A stretch of DNA of 64,000 bases from Ancistrus triradiatus (GCA_025084515.1 JAJAGP010001962.1:81083-145082), one strand, 5' to 3'; numbered from the stretch's first letter, positions 1-13,600 are shown. Translations and numbers: made by a program. Notes: generated from the letters alone by a model not told the origin.

Positions 1-257
1 AATAATAATAAATTACATTTTAATACATTAAAATAACAAATTAAATAATAGTGTGTATACTTGTATTTTTTCTGCTTCTGGATTCTTGGTGCCGTAACAA
101 GATAATTTCCCTCTGTCGGATAATAAAAGGCTATCTTATCTTAGTAAAGAAGAATAAATGCATCGTTGTTTCATTTGTAGAATTTATTTCATTCTTAATT
201 AGGGTTGCCAACTTCTTCAACCCCCAATCAGGGACACTTTTCTCCAGGTGTGTTCGC

Positions 258-258
258 A

Positions 259-311
<53 letters not shown>
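258..311. repeat. (GT)n(TA)n microsatellite
   Basis: Short GT run followed by more than 20 TA units. It lies inside the hAT MITE at 200-1046. Confidence 0.95.
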
Positions 312-314
<3 letters not shown>

Positions 315-875
315 CTGCTGGGGGTAAGGACGCACATGCTTTTACAAATCAGAAAATGCCTACACATAATACACAGTATGTAAATAACTGCCTATTAGAC
401 AAAATGATATCTGTGATAGCTTTCAGAACTGATGGAGGGTAACTGTAACCTGTGCTGATCCTCTATATGATCAGTTTTTGAAGTTATACGGCCTGCTTGG
501 ATGGTTTTATGGAGAGTTCAATTAAAGGCTTAATTATTTCACGTGTTATCATTTTCCATCTTCACAGTTTATACGAGCCACGTACAGACAGAATTAAGAC
601 TGAAAAGTTTCACAAATCACCTGGTCACTTTACTGCAGGTGTCAGGAATCTAAGTGGTCACCTTTAGAAGTTATAAGCTTTTGAAAATAAATCCCTAAAA
701 TGTAATACCGAATGATTTCGGCTTGGATGATGACGTCACCTGAATTTGCAAATCAGGACGGAGCCAAATGTAGAATTAATCACAGTTTAAGGTGACTTCA
801 TCACGGAATGGTTGCAAAGTCTTTTTTCTTTACAGGTTCACTGCTCATTTAGACAGCATAAGGCTCCGCTCACAG

Positions 876-900
876 CACACACACACACACACACACACAC
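876..900. repeat. (AC)n microsatellite
   Basis: About 12 AC units inside the hAT MITE. Confidence 0.95.
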
Positions 901-1154
901 AGGTCTGTCACTGACGTAGCTACTACACCTGGGAGTTTGTATCAGTTTGGCGCGTTATTGGCCAATGAGGCTGTGATTGGAATTCGGGAATCAAAATTGC
1001 CCATAAATCGTGATGTCCCGGACAATAGGGACGGTTGGCAACCCTATTCTTAATGCTACCTTACTTTGAATGTTCCGCCTCTCTCTTTTTCCCACGTTGA
1101 CGAAGTGCCGCAAGTAACGTAAGCGGATATGACAAGGGGAGGGACACATAAATC

Positions 1155-1245
1155 ATGCGACACAACGAATCGATAATGAAATTCGTTGTGGACACTTTTA
1201 GTAATCGATTATTATCGATATTATCAATTCGTTGCTGCAGCCCTA
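1155..1245 (-). mobile_element. hAT-like terminal fragment
   Basis: Reads on the minus strand as TAGGGCTGCAGCAACGAATT followed by repeated ATCGATAAT-like words, the usual end of a widespread teleost hAT MITE. The other end was not found. Confidence 0.4.
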
Positions 1246-2223
1246 GTGTGTGTGTGAGAATATGTTGGGTTTATCTACTGGACAAACACCTGGTTAATGA
1301 TGACGGGGTAAAGCAGTTGCATTCCTCGATAACGTGCCGACGCAAATGTACAGCATTGTGAATGGTCAGACGGCCTCGTGGTCGGCCTTGGTTATCCCGT
1401 GTGGATCCTGTATCCTTAATATCATCCCCAATCCTGCTGAGACAGCTGCTGTGGCTTGTTAAACCCTGTGGTCCGGTGAAATCGGGCAGCGCATGTTGAG
1501 CACTGGACTATATCTGGTGGTATGGTCTCATAGTTGACGTGTCGGATGTGGGAGAAATTCCCAGCCTCACAGTGGGCATGTGAGTGTCAGAACTAGACCC
1601 TGGAGAAGGTAATCTTGCCTGTCGGTGTTGTTTTGTTCCTGGGGACATCGAGATGGGTGACGAACCCCCTCTTTTGTGCCACCAGCAAACCCTTTACAGG
1701 TATACAGGCTGTCTCGGCGTGACTTGGCATTAGCAGACCCGGTTCCAAACAGATTGTAGTAAAAGTTCTGCCGACTTCAAGGGGAGGAGTGTAATTAAGC
1801 GTGCTGTTGCGAAAGACCGAACGAGCTCGTAACCAAGCAGCAGCAGCGCTTCTCCTCTAGAACAAATCCGGCACGTTGACGTCTCGGGTTTACCTTGCCA
1901 TCTGTGTGCCATCTTTATAGCGCAGAAGTCGTACTTCCCTGCATACTGAACAGCCTAACAGCACCGGGGCTGTATGTGGAGCAAAAAAGCATACATAATG
2001 TTACACCACTAGTTTATAGCCTCTCTCTCACTCTGTAATGAAGTAAAGGCAGTCATGTATAATTCAGTTAATGATCGTATGGCAGGCCGGGGCACGCTCC
2101 TGACTGTATTATTCATGCCGGATTGACTGGCGTGCCGTCCGTCCGTCTGTCGGTCTTTCTTTTTCAGCACTTCCTATTTCTTCCCAACACAGATTGAAAC
2201 GCGCAGGCGGTGATCACGGTCGC

Positions 2224-2305
2224 CCTGGTTGGAGTTTGCATGTTCTCCCTGTGTCCTTATAGGTTTGTGTTAAGTTAATTGGCTGCTCTGCTGTATGAAG
2301 TAGGG
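2224..2305. repeat. dispersed repeat fragment (GTTTGCATGTTCTCCCTGTGT type)
   Basis: GGAGTTTGCATGTTCTCCCT and GTTAATTGGCTGCTCT are words of a repeat spread widely in fish genomes. Related fragments are at about 5785-5830, 62712-62762 and 63215-63357. Confidence 0.5.
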
Positions 2306-2446
2306 GTGGGAAATATGACGATATTATAGGAATTGAACAGAAATCTCTTTACTAAGTAAAGTAATATTGTAAGGGGTAGTTTTAAGGAATCTGTCACGTT
2401 GTGAAAATGATCGCGATATTGTATTTTTACCCTATCGCCCACCATT
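2301..2446. mobile_element. short hAT-like MITE (TAGGGGTGGG...CGCCCACC)
   Basis: Left end TAGGGGTGGGAAATATGACG and right end CCTATCGCCCACC are imperfect inverted repeats, and the interior holds GATATT words. This matches the common teleost TAGGGGTGGGCGATAT MITE type by eye. No clear target duplication was seen. Confidence 0.4.
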
Positions 2447-3434
2447 AATACACAAAGTCCTGCCTTTTCGGGTCACCGCAGCCAAAGGACGTGATTTCAA
2501 GTGTCTAATTTCACCGGATCGTCAGTAGAAGGCTAGCTCAGCTGTGGGTTTCGGTTGTATTGCTTTACAGTAACCCTCTTACATAGAGCCACAGAATTAC
2601 ACGTGCCCGCTCAGGGTGTGAATCGTTCCTATATCCAGCCTCCTGCTCGCCTGTATATAGGGTTCGGGTTCATCCGCGGCGCGGGATGAGGGGGGACGAG
2701 CCGACGAATCGGTGGCTGTACGTGTAGGCGTGTAAACGAGTTATACCTGCTCAGAGACGCTTTCGACCTTCCATATATTTGCCTTAACATGCTACGGCTG
2801 CGCTTGAGTGAGCTGAGAGTATTAAGAGAAATTTGGAGATGATTTGAAGGGGAAGAGGCTTAAGAACAGACGTCTGTTATGTACAGGAGTCCAAACTCGC
2901 CTTGTTCTCATACCGAGCGTGTAGGTGGCGTGAGCAAGCTGTCCGGGACGGCTCTGCCAGAATGAAAGGATCTTGAAGGATGGAGTTACAGTTTGGAGTT
3001 GTACCCTCTAGAACGGGTGGATATTCGAAAACAAACAGTCTGGGTTTAATACGGATCGAGTTTCGCTCGGCGCTGACGTGAACGCTGGAACCGGAGCCCG
3101 GCGCTCCGGCTCTGACTCCTTCTCCAGAGCTAATCTCGGCGTATTGTTACAGCAGCTCGCTGGGGCGCCGCCGGGCGAAGGCCGCTCGATCGGGACTGAC
3201 CTTTCTGTGTTGCTGTCCATGGGTTGTTAGCGTTCCTGTGACAGACCCCCTTGGAAGAATGAGAATGTAAATTTTTGTTTTTCTGTAGGCCTATCTCGAG
3301 TGCGCTAAATCAGCCGGCTTATGCTGAACGTGATTAGCAATGAGAACATTGTGTTCCTTCTAGGGCAGTTCTCTGCAGGAGGCAAAAACGCACCGCCGAC
3401 TCCGCTTTGTGCACAGTATAGTGTTTTTCTTTAT

Positions 3435-3450
3435 GGGGGGGGGGGGGGGG
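3435..3450. repeat. G16 homopolymer
   Basis: Sixteen consecutive G on the plus strand. The length may be unreliable in an assembly. Confidence 0.9.
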
Positions 3451-3573
3451 TGACGTAGTGACATGCGTAGCACTGTAGGAATAAAGCTGTGCTTAAACAG
3501 GAATGTGTGAGAAATGATTTCATGTTGCTTATTTATTTATTTTGGGCTGTTTTGTCCCCGAGCGTCTAATAAT

Positions 3574-4000
3574 AGGGACGCACCGATGTTGAATGTCTCG
3601 GGCCGATACGATCACCGATGTTTAGCACATTATTGTGGCCGATACCGGTGTTTAAAACCGATAATTTAACCTAATGTTCACTTTATAATCCGTATATGAA
3701 CTTGTTTAAAAACTGTTATTAATTTTGGCAATAAAATAAAATAAGAAGCATTAAAACAGGGAAATCAGACACGACAGTTGCTGTAGTCAAGTAGAAATAT
3801 AACTATAAACGTAAAACTATAAACTCGGCAACATCAGATATATTGCTTTACGTGTAACAGCCAAAAGAAATAACAAATATTCATATATTAAATATATATG
3901 ATATCGGTTATAATATGGGCTAAAATTCTAATATTGGTCTGTGCCTGTAACTGAAAAAAATCCATATCGGCAAATAATGTATCGGCCGTCAATAGTCGGA
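3574..4000. mobile_element. hAT-like repeat with GG(A/G)CGCACCGATGT end
   Basis: Starts AATAGGGACGCACCGATGTT and has recurrent GATACCGGTG and TATCGGC words. The same family ends at about 9860-10003 (reads ATATCGGTGCATCCCTA) and restarts at 26732. A third fragment is near 12719-12765. Confidence 0.45.
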
Positions 4001-4143
4001 TTATTATTAGTTATATAATTATTCAAGTTTCCATGTGAACAGCATACGCCGATCTATAAATCAGATTAAGAAATCTGATAAAGAAGCTCCATTTTAGTCC
4101 AGTATTACGCTTTGCATGTACACCAGTTACCTGATTTCTTTCC

Positions 4144-4229
4144 GGTTGCCAGGTTTGCTTATTCTAAGACCTTATTAGGCCTCTTCCATTGACTGTGACT
4201 GTTTTTCTCGTGGGATCTGGCAACCCTGG
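4144..4229 (-). mobile_element. GTTGCCAG short MITE, copy A
   Basis: About 86 bp bounded by GGTTGCCAGG and ATCTGGCAACC. On the minus strand it reads CCAGGGTTGCCAGATCCCAC, the same start as copies B (22569-22660) and C (22804-22876). Confidence 0.5.
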
Positions 4230-4506
4230 AATGAATTAGTATACATTTGATTATTATATTTTGTTAGATCATTGGCTGGGTGCAAATAATCCAGAATCCG
4301 ATTATTACCACGATTCGACCTTAACATAATCTTATTCTTAATCTGACTTCCTGCTTTATCGGATTATTATTATTATCATATTTTATTTAACTGTATTAAA
4401 TCGTCATTACGTGAAATCTATCAAGCTGCAAAAACTGGTCTCAAATCCTGGAAGCGGTTTCTGGTGACCCTCGACTAACTCTGCTGTTCGCCCTCGTTTT
4501 CTCCAG

Positions 4507-4913
4507 CCTCCGAAGAACACTAATGGTCTGAGCAACCAGGCCCGGCTGCTTAGCCCACCACCGAAGAGCAGCTCCTCCTCGTCGTCCTCCTCCTCGTCGT
4601 CCTCATCCTCGTCTTCGTCCTCGCACTCGTCGTCCTCGGAGAAACGCGCCCCCAAGCGACCGCAGCAGATGGAGGCCTCGGTGCTGGAGGACAAGCAGCA
4701 GAAAGCCAACCGCATCATCTCGGAGGCCATCGCCAGAGCGCGGGAGCGAGGGGAGAAGAACATCCCACGCGTCGTGAGCCCCGAGAGCTTCCCCAGCTCG
4801 TCCGAGCTGCCCAAACACCAAGCGGGGTCTTCGAAATCCAAGGCCAAGGAGAAGGGCTGCAAAAGCGTCCGGATCATCAAGTCCTCCAAATCGAAACAGA
4901 AGAGCAAGATCGG
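4507..4913 (+). CDS. chd9: chd9 window exon 1: serine tract and basic N-terminal linker
   Basis: Residues 1-135 of the visible protein. The exon follows a TTTTCTCCAG acceptor, starts in phase 0 and ends in phase 2 before GTAAGA. It begins PPKNTNGLSNQARLLSPPPK, then has 19 serines in a row, one histidine and four more serines, all but two encoded by mixed TCN codons. The end is a lysine-rich stretch containing NRIISEAIARARERG, which matches the conserved region upstream of the CHD9 chromodomains. Because the acceptor is good and no start codon fits family homology, this is an internal exon, not the gene start. The long acidic open frames on the opposite strand are shadows of the serine codons. 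Confidence 0.88.
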
Positions 4914-7619
4914 GTAAGAGCCTTTGACCTGGTTCATAGGGGGAGAGGTTTACTGTCTTTTCGAAACGTTTCAACCTGTGAGTTAGAATTCGTATTCGGA
5001 GAACCTACTGGAGCTTAAGTCCTTTGCTTACATGCACAGCTTTTGCTTTTAGCTGAGGACGGACTCTGTAGTGAACACAGTTCCGGGCGCACGGGGACGA
5101 GGGGATTAAAAAGCAGAGGATGTGCTTAAGAAAATGTGGGACAGGTGAGACGTATCAATACCCTGGTGAACGAGGGAATCACTGGGACGGGGCAGACTGT
5201 CCAAGACGTCAAAATTGAACCCTTTTTACATAAATAAAGCTGAGGTTATGCAATCATCGCTTTCTTTTTCGCTCTCAGTGCGTTATTCAATCAACTGCGT
5301 CAGACTTTCAGCACTTTATCATACAATAAGCTTAATGTTAATGTTTCTGCCCGACTGTAGTCTCGTAGAAGTGCTTTAATCTTGTTAAAGGGTACGTTTC
5401 GCTCTGCTCGATTTGGGACGCTGCCGCACGTGTGGGGCTGGGAAATGTAGTGAGGAAAAGCCAAGGTCGTGCAATGATTCGTGACTTGTTTTTAACTCTC
5501 AGTACCGTATTCAACAAATGCCATGAGATATTTCTAAAATAAACTTTATGTTAAGGATTTTGCCCTCTGCAGCTTAATATCAGTGTTCATATTGTCATGT
5601 TTGAGGGTCTTGATACTAAAAACGTCTATGATTCGTAATCATATCACCATTCATGTGAAGGTTTTTGGGTTGCTTGTCATTTATCAAAAAAACAAACCTT
5701 TGTTTCATTTTTGTCTCTTGAATTTTTGGCTGTGTATCTTCCTGGCTCAATACATTTGTCACCGTGTGTGCACACCGCTTCACTGGGTTTGGTTAATTGG
5801 CTGCTCTAAATTGCCCGAAGTAGGCGTAATAACCTCGCTGTTTTCTGTGATGTCAGCAAGTCAGGCTCATCCCACCCTCTTTCTCTCCTTCATCATCCAT
5901 CTTCCTCTGTATAGTTTATTCACCCTGTAGTATTTCCATAAGGGTTTGTCTCCAAGTTTCTCCACGCTTTACCTGTTAAACCAGGAACTCTTGATAGTTC
6001 TGCTTCCTCCCTGTAAAGTTTGTAGCCAGTTCAAAGCAAATCCAGCGGATAACAGGAGGCTTTAATGCCAGTTGAGGTTCACGTAGGTAATTGGTAGGAA
6101 GCAGTGGCACGTGTGGCCAATCGGAGACGGTGGCAGAAGAGCTCCTGACTCGGAGTAGCAGGTCTGATTAAAAGGCGTTCGCTCGCTGCCGGGATCGGAT
6201 CATTGAGAGCAAAGTTCATATCTGTTTATCTTCCGCCTCAGTGCACGGGAGCTGTGGAAGGGCAAAGAGCAGAAGCTCGTAGGAACGCAGATCGCTCGGG
6301 TTGCGAAGAAGCTTGGTTGCGAGCGCAAGGATTGTCTGAAGAACGATTTAGAAATAGTAAGAATGAGGACGAGGACGTTTCCGTTTCCATCCGAGCAGAG
6401 GCACTCCGTAGTCATGATCATGATCGATAGTAGATTCCTTAAAAAGAAACACAAACAAACATTCGAACGTCTCAGCCTCGGTTTTCGTCACTTATAGCTG
6501 CGTTCTGTAGCAGGACTCGGTCCTATTTATCTTTTTTAATCTCCTGTCTGTTTGTAAGGGGTGACGTACGGCACAAAAGTGGCACGGGGAGGCATCGTAT
6601 TGCGGAGGCACTCGTGAGCTGCAGGGGTTGGAGGCAGAGTGTAGTACGTTCTGTCCAGTACTCAAAAGGATGTGGTGAATATTCGTTTGAGCCGTCGCTT
6701 GTTCCTCCATACAGGCTGATAGTAATCAGTGTTTGGTTATAAATACGAGCCAAGGGTAAGGCCAGTCTAACCACCAGCCTAAACAGCAGCAGAACTTGGT
6801 TCGGTGACCTATTTGGTCCCCGGCTTTCTGGTTCCTAGGAACTGTGGCTTGTGGGTTGGCAGCACCATGCAGATAAACACTGAGCAGCAAGACTTTCGAT
6901 GTTGTGACGTTAGTCCAAGATGTATCCTAGTTTGCATAGTGCAGTCTTGATGTCGGGTCTTTCACAAGTGAAACTTGTGAAGGTTTAGATAAGGGCAAAA
7001 AAGGTGAATTGTGTTGCCCAATATTGTGTAACTCCCCACTCAGGCCCTCTGAAGGTGCCCTGATTTATCTGTTAGCAGCAGATCCTTTCCGTCCTGTAAT
7101 TTGCAAGATGAGATTTGGGGAATTTGAAGGCTAGGTCAACCCTAGTGTGGAATATCCTGCTGGACAAGGACGCCGATATTACGGAATGGGGTGCACCTGG
7201 TCTGCGGCAGTGTTTGGCCGTCCGCAGTACGTTCTGCCGTTCGAGACCGGGATTCTGTTTTCTGTCAGCAGATGTTGCAAGGGTTTGCTCGTACAGTTTT
7301 CTGTCATTCAGGCGTGAATAGGCTATATATAAGACATTTTATTTCCAGTGGTATTTCTTAAGACCTCGGCTGTAGGGAAAAGCAGAGCAGTGAGCCTCCG
7401 CTCTTTGAGCCTAGCCTTAAACCTGGTTGCTCACCGAATGCTCGGCTTCGTTGCCGATTGTGAGTCAGTGTCAGGTCTTTTGTGTTACAGTTCCTGCACT
7501 GTCTGCAGCCTGTGGGTTATGTTGGTTACAGGACGTGATGTCACTGATTATACATGCTCCATCTGATTTCGGTTGCCAGGAAACCGATGTTGTCCCAGAA
7601 ATTGGTGAACCGTCGAGGG

Positions 7620-7658
<39 letters not shown>

Positions 7659-10600
7659 CGAGACACAGAAGCCACGCATTTGTATTCTCGGTGAGGACCG
7701 GAAGGATTGGAGCGTCCGATATTTGCTTGTTTGTTGCAGATAATTGATTGTTTGTTTGTTTAAACGAGCCAAACGTGTTCCTTCAGGTTCTTGAGGTTTG
7801 GTGTTGGGTCTGGCACTAACCAGCTATGGTACCAAATACTAATGGAAAGTCCTCGGAAACATGCCTTTACCAAGACTGTTTGTGTGTGTCAGAGCAGATG
7901 TCTTGCTGTGAGTCAGAACATAAACACACCTATTCAGCTGGACTGGTCAGACGTTTTGGGGGAGGAGAACTGCGATACGAGGATGAGTCAGTTCTGCCTA
8001 ATTTAGAGCACTAATGGATGATGAGGCCGGGGATTTGACTGCCAAACGCGAGAAGAGAAAGTGGTCCGTTCCAGTCATGCCACTACTCAGGATATTAACC
8101 CTGCTCTGATTTTACTAGCATGGGCGTACCGGTTTCCGGGCCCTGTAGCAGGAAGATGCAGCACTCCCTAATACCTGCCTAATGTAAATAGGTCAGTATT
8201 ATACTGTGTGTGTTTTTCCTTCCATATACTTCCAATCCTCGGCTGCAGGACCTGGTCCCGGTGTGACCTTAGGAGTGTGGGGCTTGGCACAGATGAGGAA
8301 ACGCATACCCACACAAGCCCGGATTAATCCTCATTCACGGCCTCGACTCTGAGCCGCTTTTGTTCGGGCTGTACGTGTGTGTTTACCGGTCTAGGCCCCG
8401 TGCCATCGCATTCCTCTCCGCGGGGCGAGGATTAGCGGTCCGGTCCTTTTGCTGTGGTCCATCGAGTAGCACTGCGGTGGCACGAGGCGTTTGTGCTGTG
8501 TTCGAGTGACTGCAAATGTGAGCAGGTTTTATAGCCTGTGTGTCGGCATCTAACCTGACTAGGCGTGACCAGGCACGGACATTTGCACAGCACAGCACTC
8601 CGGCTTACCTTGTGGGAAATGTACTAGTAGGCTTTTAGTATAACCAAACGGATCAGCAGCCCACTGTGTACGGGAAAGAGGTAACTCGTCCGCGTGTTCT
8701 TTACACGCCACGCCCACTTTTGTGCCCTAAACCGCGTCAGACTCCAATTCTGGTTGTAATAAAACTGACACCTTTAAATCCCATTTGCTTTCTCAAGGCC
8801 AGAATGCGACACAAAATACTTGGGTTTTTTTTTCCACCTCTACGTTTGTTTTGTGGAATTTAGCAGACGCCCTTATCCAGAGCGACTTACAATTGGTACA
8901 GTCTTACAGTCCAAGCAATTGTGGGTTAAGGGCCTTGCTCAAGGACCCAACAGTGGCAGCTTGGCAGAAGTGGGATTTGAACCCTGGACCTTCTGGTCCA
9001 TAGTCCAGTACCTTACCCACTAGGCTACCACAGTCCCATGGGTTTCATGGCTAAGAAGAGGTCTGTACGGATTATAAGTGTTTATTCTCTCGGTATCGTC
9101 CAGCATCATCATTCGCACTTTCTCCTACATTTCAGGAAAATAGTAATAAAGTTCGGGAAGAAGAAAAAACGCAAGACTGAATCCTCCGAGGAGCCGTCCG
9201 ATGATGAACCGCCGCCTCGGCGACCCTCTAAAGGAGACGACTCGGTAAGTAGCTCCGTTCGTCCCGCCCCCGGCCCCCGGTACAGGGCTGGGAGCGGGAC
9301 GTGACGCGTGTCTCCGCTGTGTGTAGACGCGCCGGTCAAACAGGCAGGTGAAGAGGAGGCGGTACGACGAGGAGCAGGAGGCTCGCCTGTCTGACGAAGA
9401 CATGAAGGTTATTGGTAAATCAAAGAAGAACAACGCAAACGCTCCCAAAGAGCCGGCCCTCCAGCTGTTCGTGGTGAGGACATGCAAAGAATTAATGATG
9501 TCGTACGATTTCTCCTGTGTGAGCATGTTAGAGACGGGATTAGGGAAGTATATGAAACCTGTGTGCTTTTTTTAAGCGACCTGTTAATGCAGGGATGCTG
9601 ATATTATAACCAATATTTATCATATATTTACATATATTTCTTTGTTTGTGTCTGAAGTTGTTGACTGTACAGTTATGCATGCATCTCTTTGGCTTTGCAG
9701 TCTTACGCTGCACTTAATTGTTGTTGTTGCTGCACTAATTCAAGCCGGAAAGTCAGAAACTAGAATGGCCCGAAACCATTTTTCCTTTGAGTGAACTGCA
9801 CCTTATTTACAATAATCGTCATGTCTGACTAATGTCTTATTGCGTATTATTCTTTTATTGAGTTGCTAAAATGAATGACCGATCTTGTTTTTAAAGCTTT
9901 TTAAATGCCGAATGGTCTTATTAGCAGTTTCTAACACCGGTATCGGCCACAGTAATGTGCTTAACATCGGCCCAAGGACCGGTGCAATATCGGTGCATCC
10001 CTAACTTAGCAGTCAGCATTTAAATGCTGTCCAATAAAGACCCTTTTTGCCTGTTTCCAAGGAGAATCCGAGTGAGGAGGACGCGGCTGTTGTGGATAAG
10101 ATCATGGGCTCTCGAGTCGTGAAGAAAGAGGTAACGCCGACCCTGTAATGTCTGAAAGATTTGAAAAAGTGGAGCGTGGTGGAGTTTCATGTGATGTCTC
10201 AGTACACATGGGTCTGTGTTTAATTATTATTATTTTTTAATTCCAGGTGTCCCCGGGGGTCGTGGTTGAAGTGGAGGAGTTCTTTGTAAAATACAAAAAC
10301 TAGTACGTCTGAGTTTCTTCACGTTTTATCGTACTGATATGCAAAGTTTAACGTCCGGAATGTACCTTAGGGAAGGACGTCACCATAGTCACATAATAGT
10401 AATTCTCATGTTTGAGTCTTTAAAAACACTTAAACGAAAGGACCGTGTTGTTTTGTGCCTTTAAGGCTGCAGTTCTCTTTTCTGTCAGCAGGTGTCGCAA
10501 GGATTTCAGCTGCGAATTAGATGGCTAGATTACTTTTACAGCATTTAGCAGACGCCCTTATCCATTCAGTCTTACACTCCAAGCAATTGTGGGTGAAGGG

Positions 10601-13600
10601 TCTTGCTCAAGGACCCAACAGTGGCAGCTCGGCAGAGGTGGGATTTGAACCCTGGATCTTCTGGTCCATAGTCCACTACCTTATCAACTAGGCTACCACA
10701 GTCCCACAGATTATTTCCTATTATTATTATTCTGAAGACCATTAGTTTAAGCGAACAGATGTTGATCAGATAATTGCGGTAATGAAACGTCCTGCCCTGT
10801 ATCAAAGCGAATCTCTGAATCCCATATCTGTAAGATTGTACTGAAGCCAGAGACCCTCTGGATGATTTAAGCACTTTTGAGCTAGAATGTTCTGGTCTTG
10901 GTCCAAATCCAAGACTTTCCCTTAAAGGTGAGTGGTGGTCTTACCACTTCAAACATCATCCTAAAAAGAAAGAGGGAGCGAGCGAAGGTCCTACCCGATC
11001 AGCTCGGGGTCCGTCTGTATGTCTCACGGTCCCTCTAAGAAAGCTCCTTGTCCCCGCTTTGACTACTTGAGACCTAGTGTAGGTCTTAAGATAAGTTCAG
11101 ATAATAATAATAATAATAAGGCAAAAGTGACGCAGGCGTGTAGTTGGCCAGTGTTGGTGCCAAAACCAACCCTCCTTTGTAAATTACAGGGACTCGAACC
11201 CCAGCGCAGGGGTTCCCTTATGTAATCATGATATAAATGATCAAAAATGACCTTTGAGACTTTGGTATGGTTCTGTAGCTGTTATGAGGAAAGCTGTTTA
11301 TCTCTGGTACGTTTTCTTTGCCAGTCCCCTCTAGTTTGTTGATCAGGGGTTCGGATTTGGGTTTATGTAATTTGGGTCAAAATTGTACGAGCTCTTTCTA
11401 AGCGGAGCGGATTGATCCAGGATCTGTTAAACCTGAGATCACTGTGTGATCCGTGTGCATCGTGGATTAAGACAGATGAAGCCTAATGAATGTCAAGATC
11501 AGAGAGCTGCTGCCCATGAGTGGGCGTGTTTACGACTGCAATGCAAATGGTAATGTTTTTCCTTCCTTCATTAATAAATGTGTGTGTGTGTGTGTGTGTG
11601 TGTGCGCAGCTCTTATCTGCATTGTGAGTGGGCCACAGAGCAGCATTTGGAGAAGGACAAGCGGATCCAGCAGAAAATCAAGCGCTTTAAGGTTAAGCAG
11701 GCCCAGAGAGCGCTCTTCTTCGCTGATGTAAGTGCCGCGTGAATGTGGGCCGGCGCTAAAACGCTCCGCGGGTCTTTTTGTTCCGATGATTGTAATGATT
11801 GTTCCTGCGGCAGATGGAGGAGGAGCCGTTCAATCCTGATTATGTGGAAGTGGACCGAGTGCTGGAGGTTTCTTACTGTCAGGACAAGGACACTGGAGAG
11901 GTAGGAGTGTGTGTTCTGAGCACAAACAATGACTCTGACACGTTTGTTTGGTCGCTGTTACCTATTAAGACAAAAATATAATGGTTAAAATATTAAATTA
12001 GCTACCGGTCGCTCACTGGTGTCCGAATTAAAGGCATTACTTGTGAGGTTGTGTTTCTAGTCGCAGTTCTGGAGCCTTCGAGTGTGTTATGAGCCGTGTC
12101 AGGAAAGTTATTTTAAAAAAAATCTGTTACAAAACACTAAGTTAACTAACTAAATCCCGAATTAATTCGTTTTGATTAGAAAGTGCAGGAATGTCAGGCT
12201 AATAGTCTGTTAAATGCTTTATTTAAGAAAAATAACAGTTTTCCAGAGGCAGTTACACATCTGCCCAGCAGATGTCGCCAAATCAATATAAAACTCAGAA
12301 TATTTTTTTAGTACCTCAGATTTTAGTTGCATTTCAGAGCCAGCTGGTTAATTGGCCCGATTAATGCCGTCATGAGGCTAATCAGAAAAACCTTTCTCTC
12401 CTGCATTACAGCTTCCAGCTCTTACCTGGGACTTGGATTAAAAACAAAAAAATGCTGCTTCAGTGTGCATTAAGCTATCTTTTTGCAAGTATTTGCACAT
12501 TTCCTGTCTTACCCAGAAACAAGGAAATGTTATGTGGTAATGAATGTTGTTAAGTGCAATAAAACGTTTGTTTATTTATAAAAATGCAGAGTTCAAAACG
12601 AGAAAGTGCATTTAGAGCTTAAATATGGTCATTTAAGTTCAGCAATTGTTCTTCTTGTATTATTATTATGTTTATCAGTTGCTAAAAGGTGATATCAGCT
12701 TTTATTACGAACACCATATCGGCATCGGGACCGGAGGTTGAAAAACCCATATCGGTCAACCGCTGTTATTTATTTCAAAATGCCGTTCATTCTTGTAAAA
12801 CTAATCCCATTACTCATTACTTCTAAGTTACTAATGTTAGCCGGTAGTCCTTTTAAGCACTTTATTTAAAAACAGAAATCCTATTTGTTTCAGTTTGTTG
12901 TTTGTGTTCAGTTTTTCGGGTTTTCCCAAGGCAGTTGAGCCAACTTGGCCAGCAGGTGTCGCCGTGCCATTTTGAAACACTGAAATATTTCTCGAATCGA
13001 CCGTTTCAGAAGCTTCAGAAAGCCTCGTTTCCGCCATTGCTTTGCTGAAGCAGAGTAATTGGACGGCTGTAATGGTGTACCATTTAGGCGTTTCTGAGGT
13101 CTGACTCGACTTAAACCCAGGTCACCAGAGCACCCGTTGGCTCAGCCGTCAGCTAGACGGTGACATTATATCTCAATACCAGTTATTCTGTGACGAGGCT
13201 GGTCGTTCTGGGACAGAGGCAGACGGTAGTTAGGCTGAATAACTCGCTGTTCACTGAGCAGCAGGAGCTAGTGGTGATGTAAGGCTGGCCTAGCTCGGCG
13301 GTTCAGACTTGGGATTACTGAAGAAGCCGAGTCCGAGGTGGCGGCTTTAACGCCCTGGCACCGCCGGTCCCTGGAGCTCGGCTGCTCAGAGTAATTGTAG
13401 GTCGCTTTGCAGAAGGCAGACGTGATTGATGACGTGATGTAACTAGGGAAAGCACTTTCTTTGTCTTTTTTTCCTCTTTCAAGGTGCAATCCAAGCAATT
13501 TAGGGTCAACTTCTTCAGCTCACGAGTTACGCTCTTTGCTTTTATGACATGTGCTTATCCCCGTGTGTGTGTGTGTGTGTGTTGTAGCCGGTGGTGTATT

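Larger units (their letters stand above)
200..1046. mobile_element. non-autonomous hAT element with perfect TIRs and 8-bp TSD
   Basis: The ends are perfect 13-bp inverted repeats: TAGGGTTGCCAAC at 200-212 and GTTGGCAACCCTA at 1034-1046. They are flanked by an identical 8-bp direct repeat TTCTTAAT at 192-199 and 1047-1054. An 8-bp target duplication and a (T/C)AGGG-type TIR are the marks of the hAT superfamily. No transposase frame is present in the 847 bp. The interior has two microsatellites: (TA)n near the left end and (AC)n at about 876-900. Confidence 0.85.
1..4506. other. chd9 intron upstream of window exon 1
   Basis: No exon could be supported. The stretch contains an AT microsatellite, a complete hAT MITE, several hAT-type end sequences (1155-1245, 2301-2446, 3574-4000), a 16-G run (3435-3450) and a small MITE (4144-4229). 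A moderately CpG-rich patch lies at about 2650-3250; it might be regulatory, but nothing decides this. Confidence 0.6.
4914..9135. other. chd9 intron after window exon 1
   Basis: 4.2 kb. It contains a (GT)n at about 7621-7658, a dispersed-repeat fragment near 5790 and a SINE at 8857-9037. Open frames near 6200-6450 and 7348-8010 show no recognisable domain. Nothing else is supported. Confidence 0.6.

Noticed and set aside
4407..4974. Acidic minus-strand frames over chd9 exon 1
   Set aside because: Shadow of the TCN serine codons.
6203..6430. Exon-like frame in the intron after exon 1
   Set aside because: Phases do not fit chd9 (exon 1 joins cleanly to 9136), and no domain was recognised.
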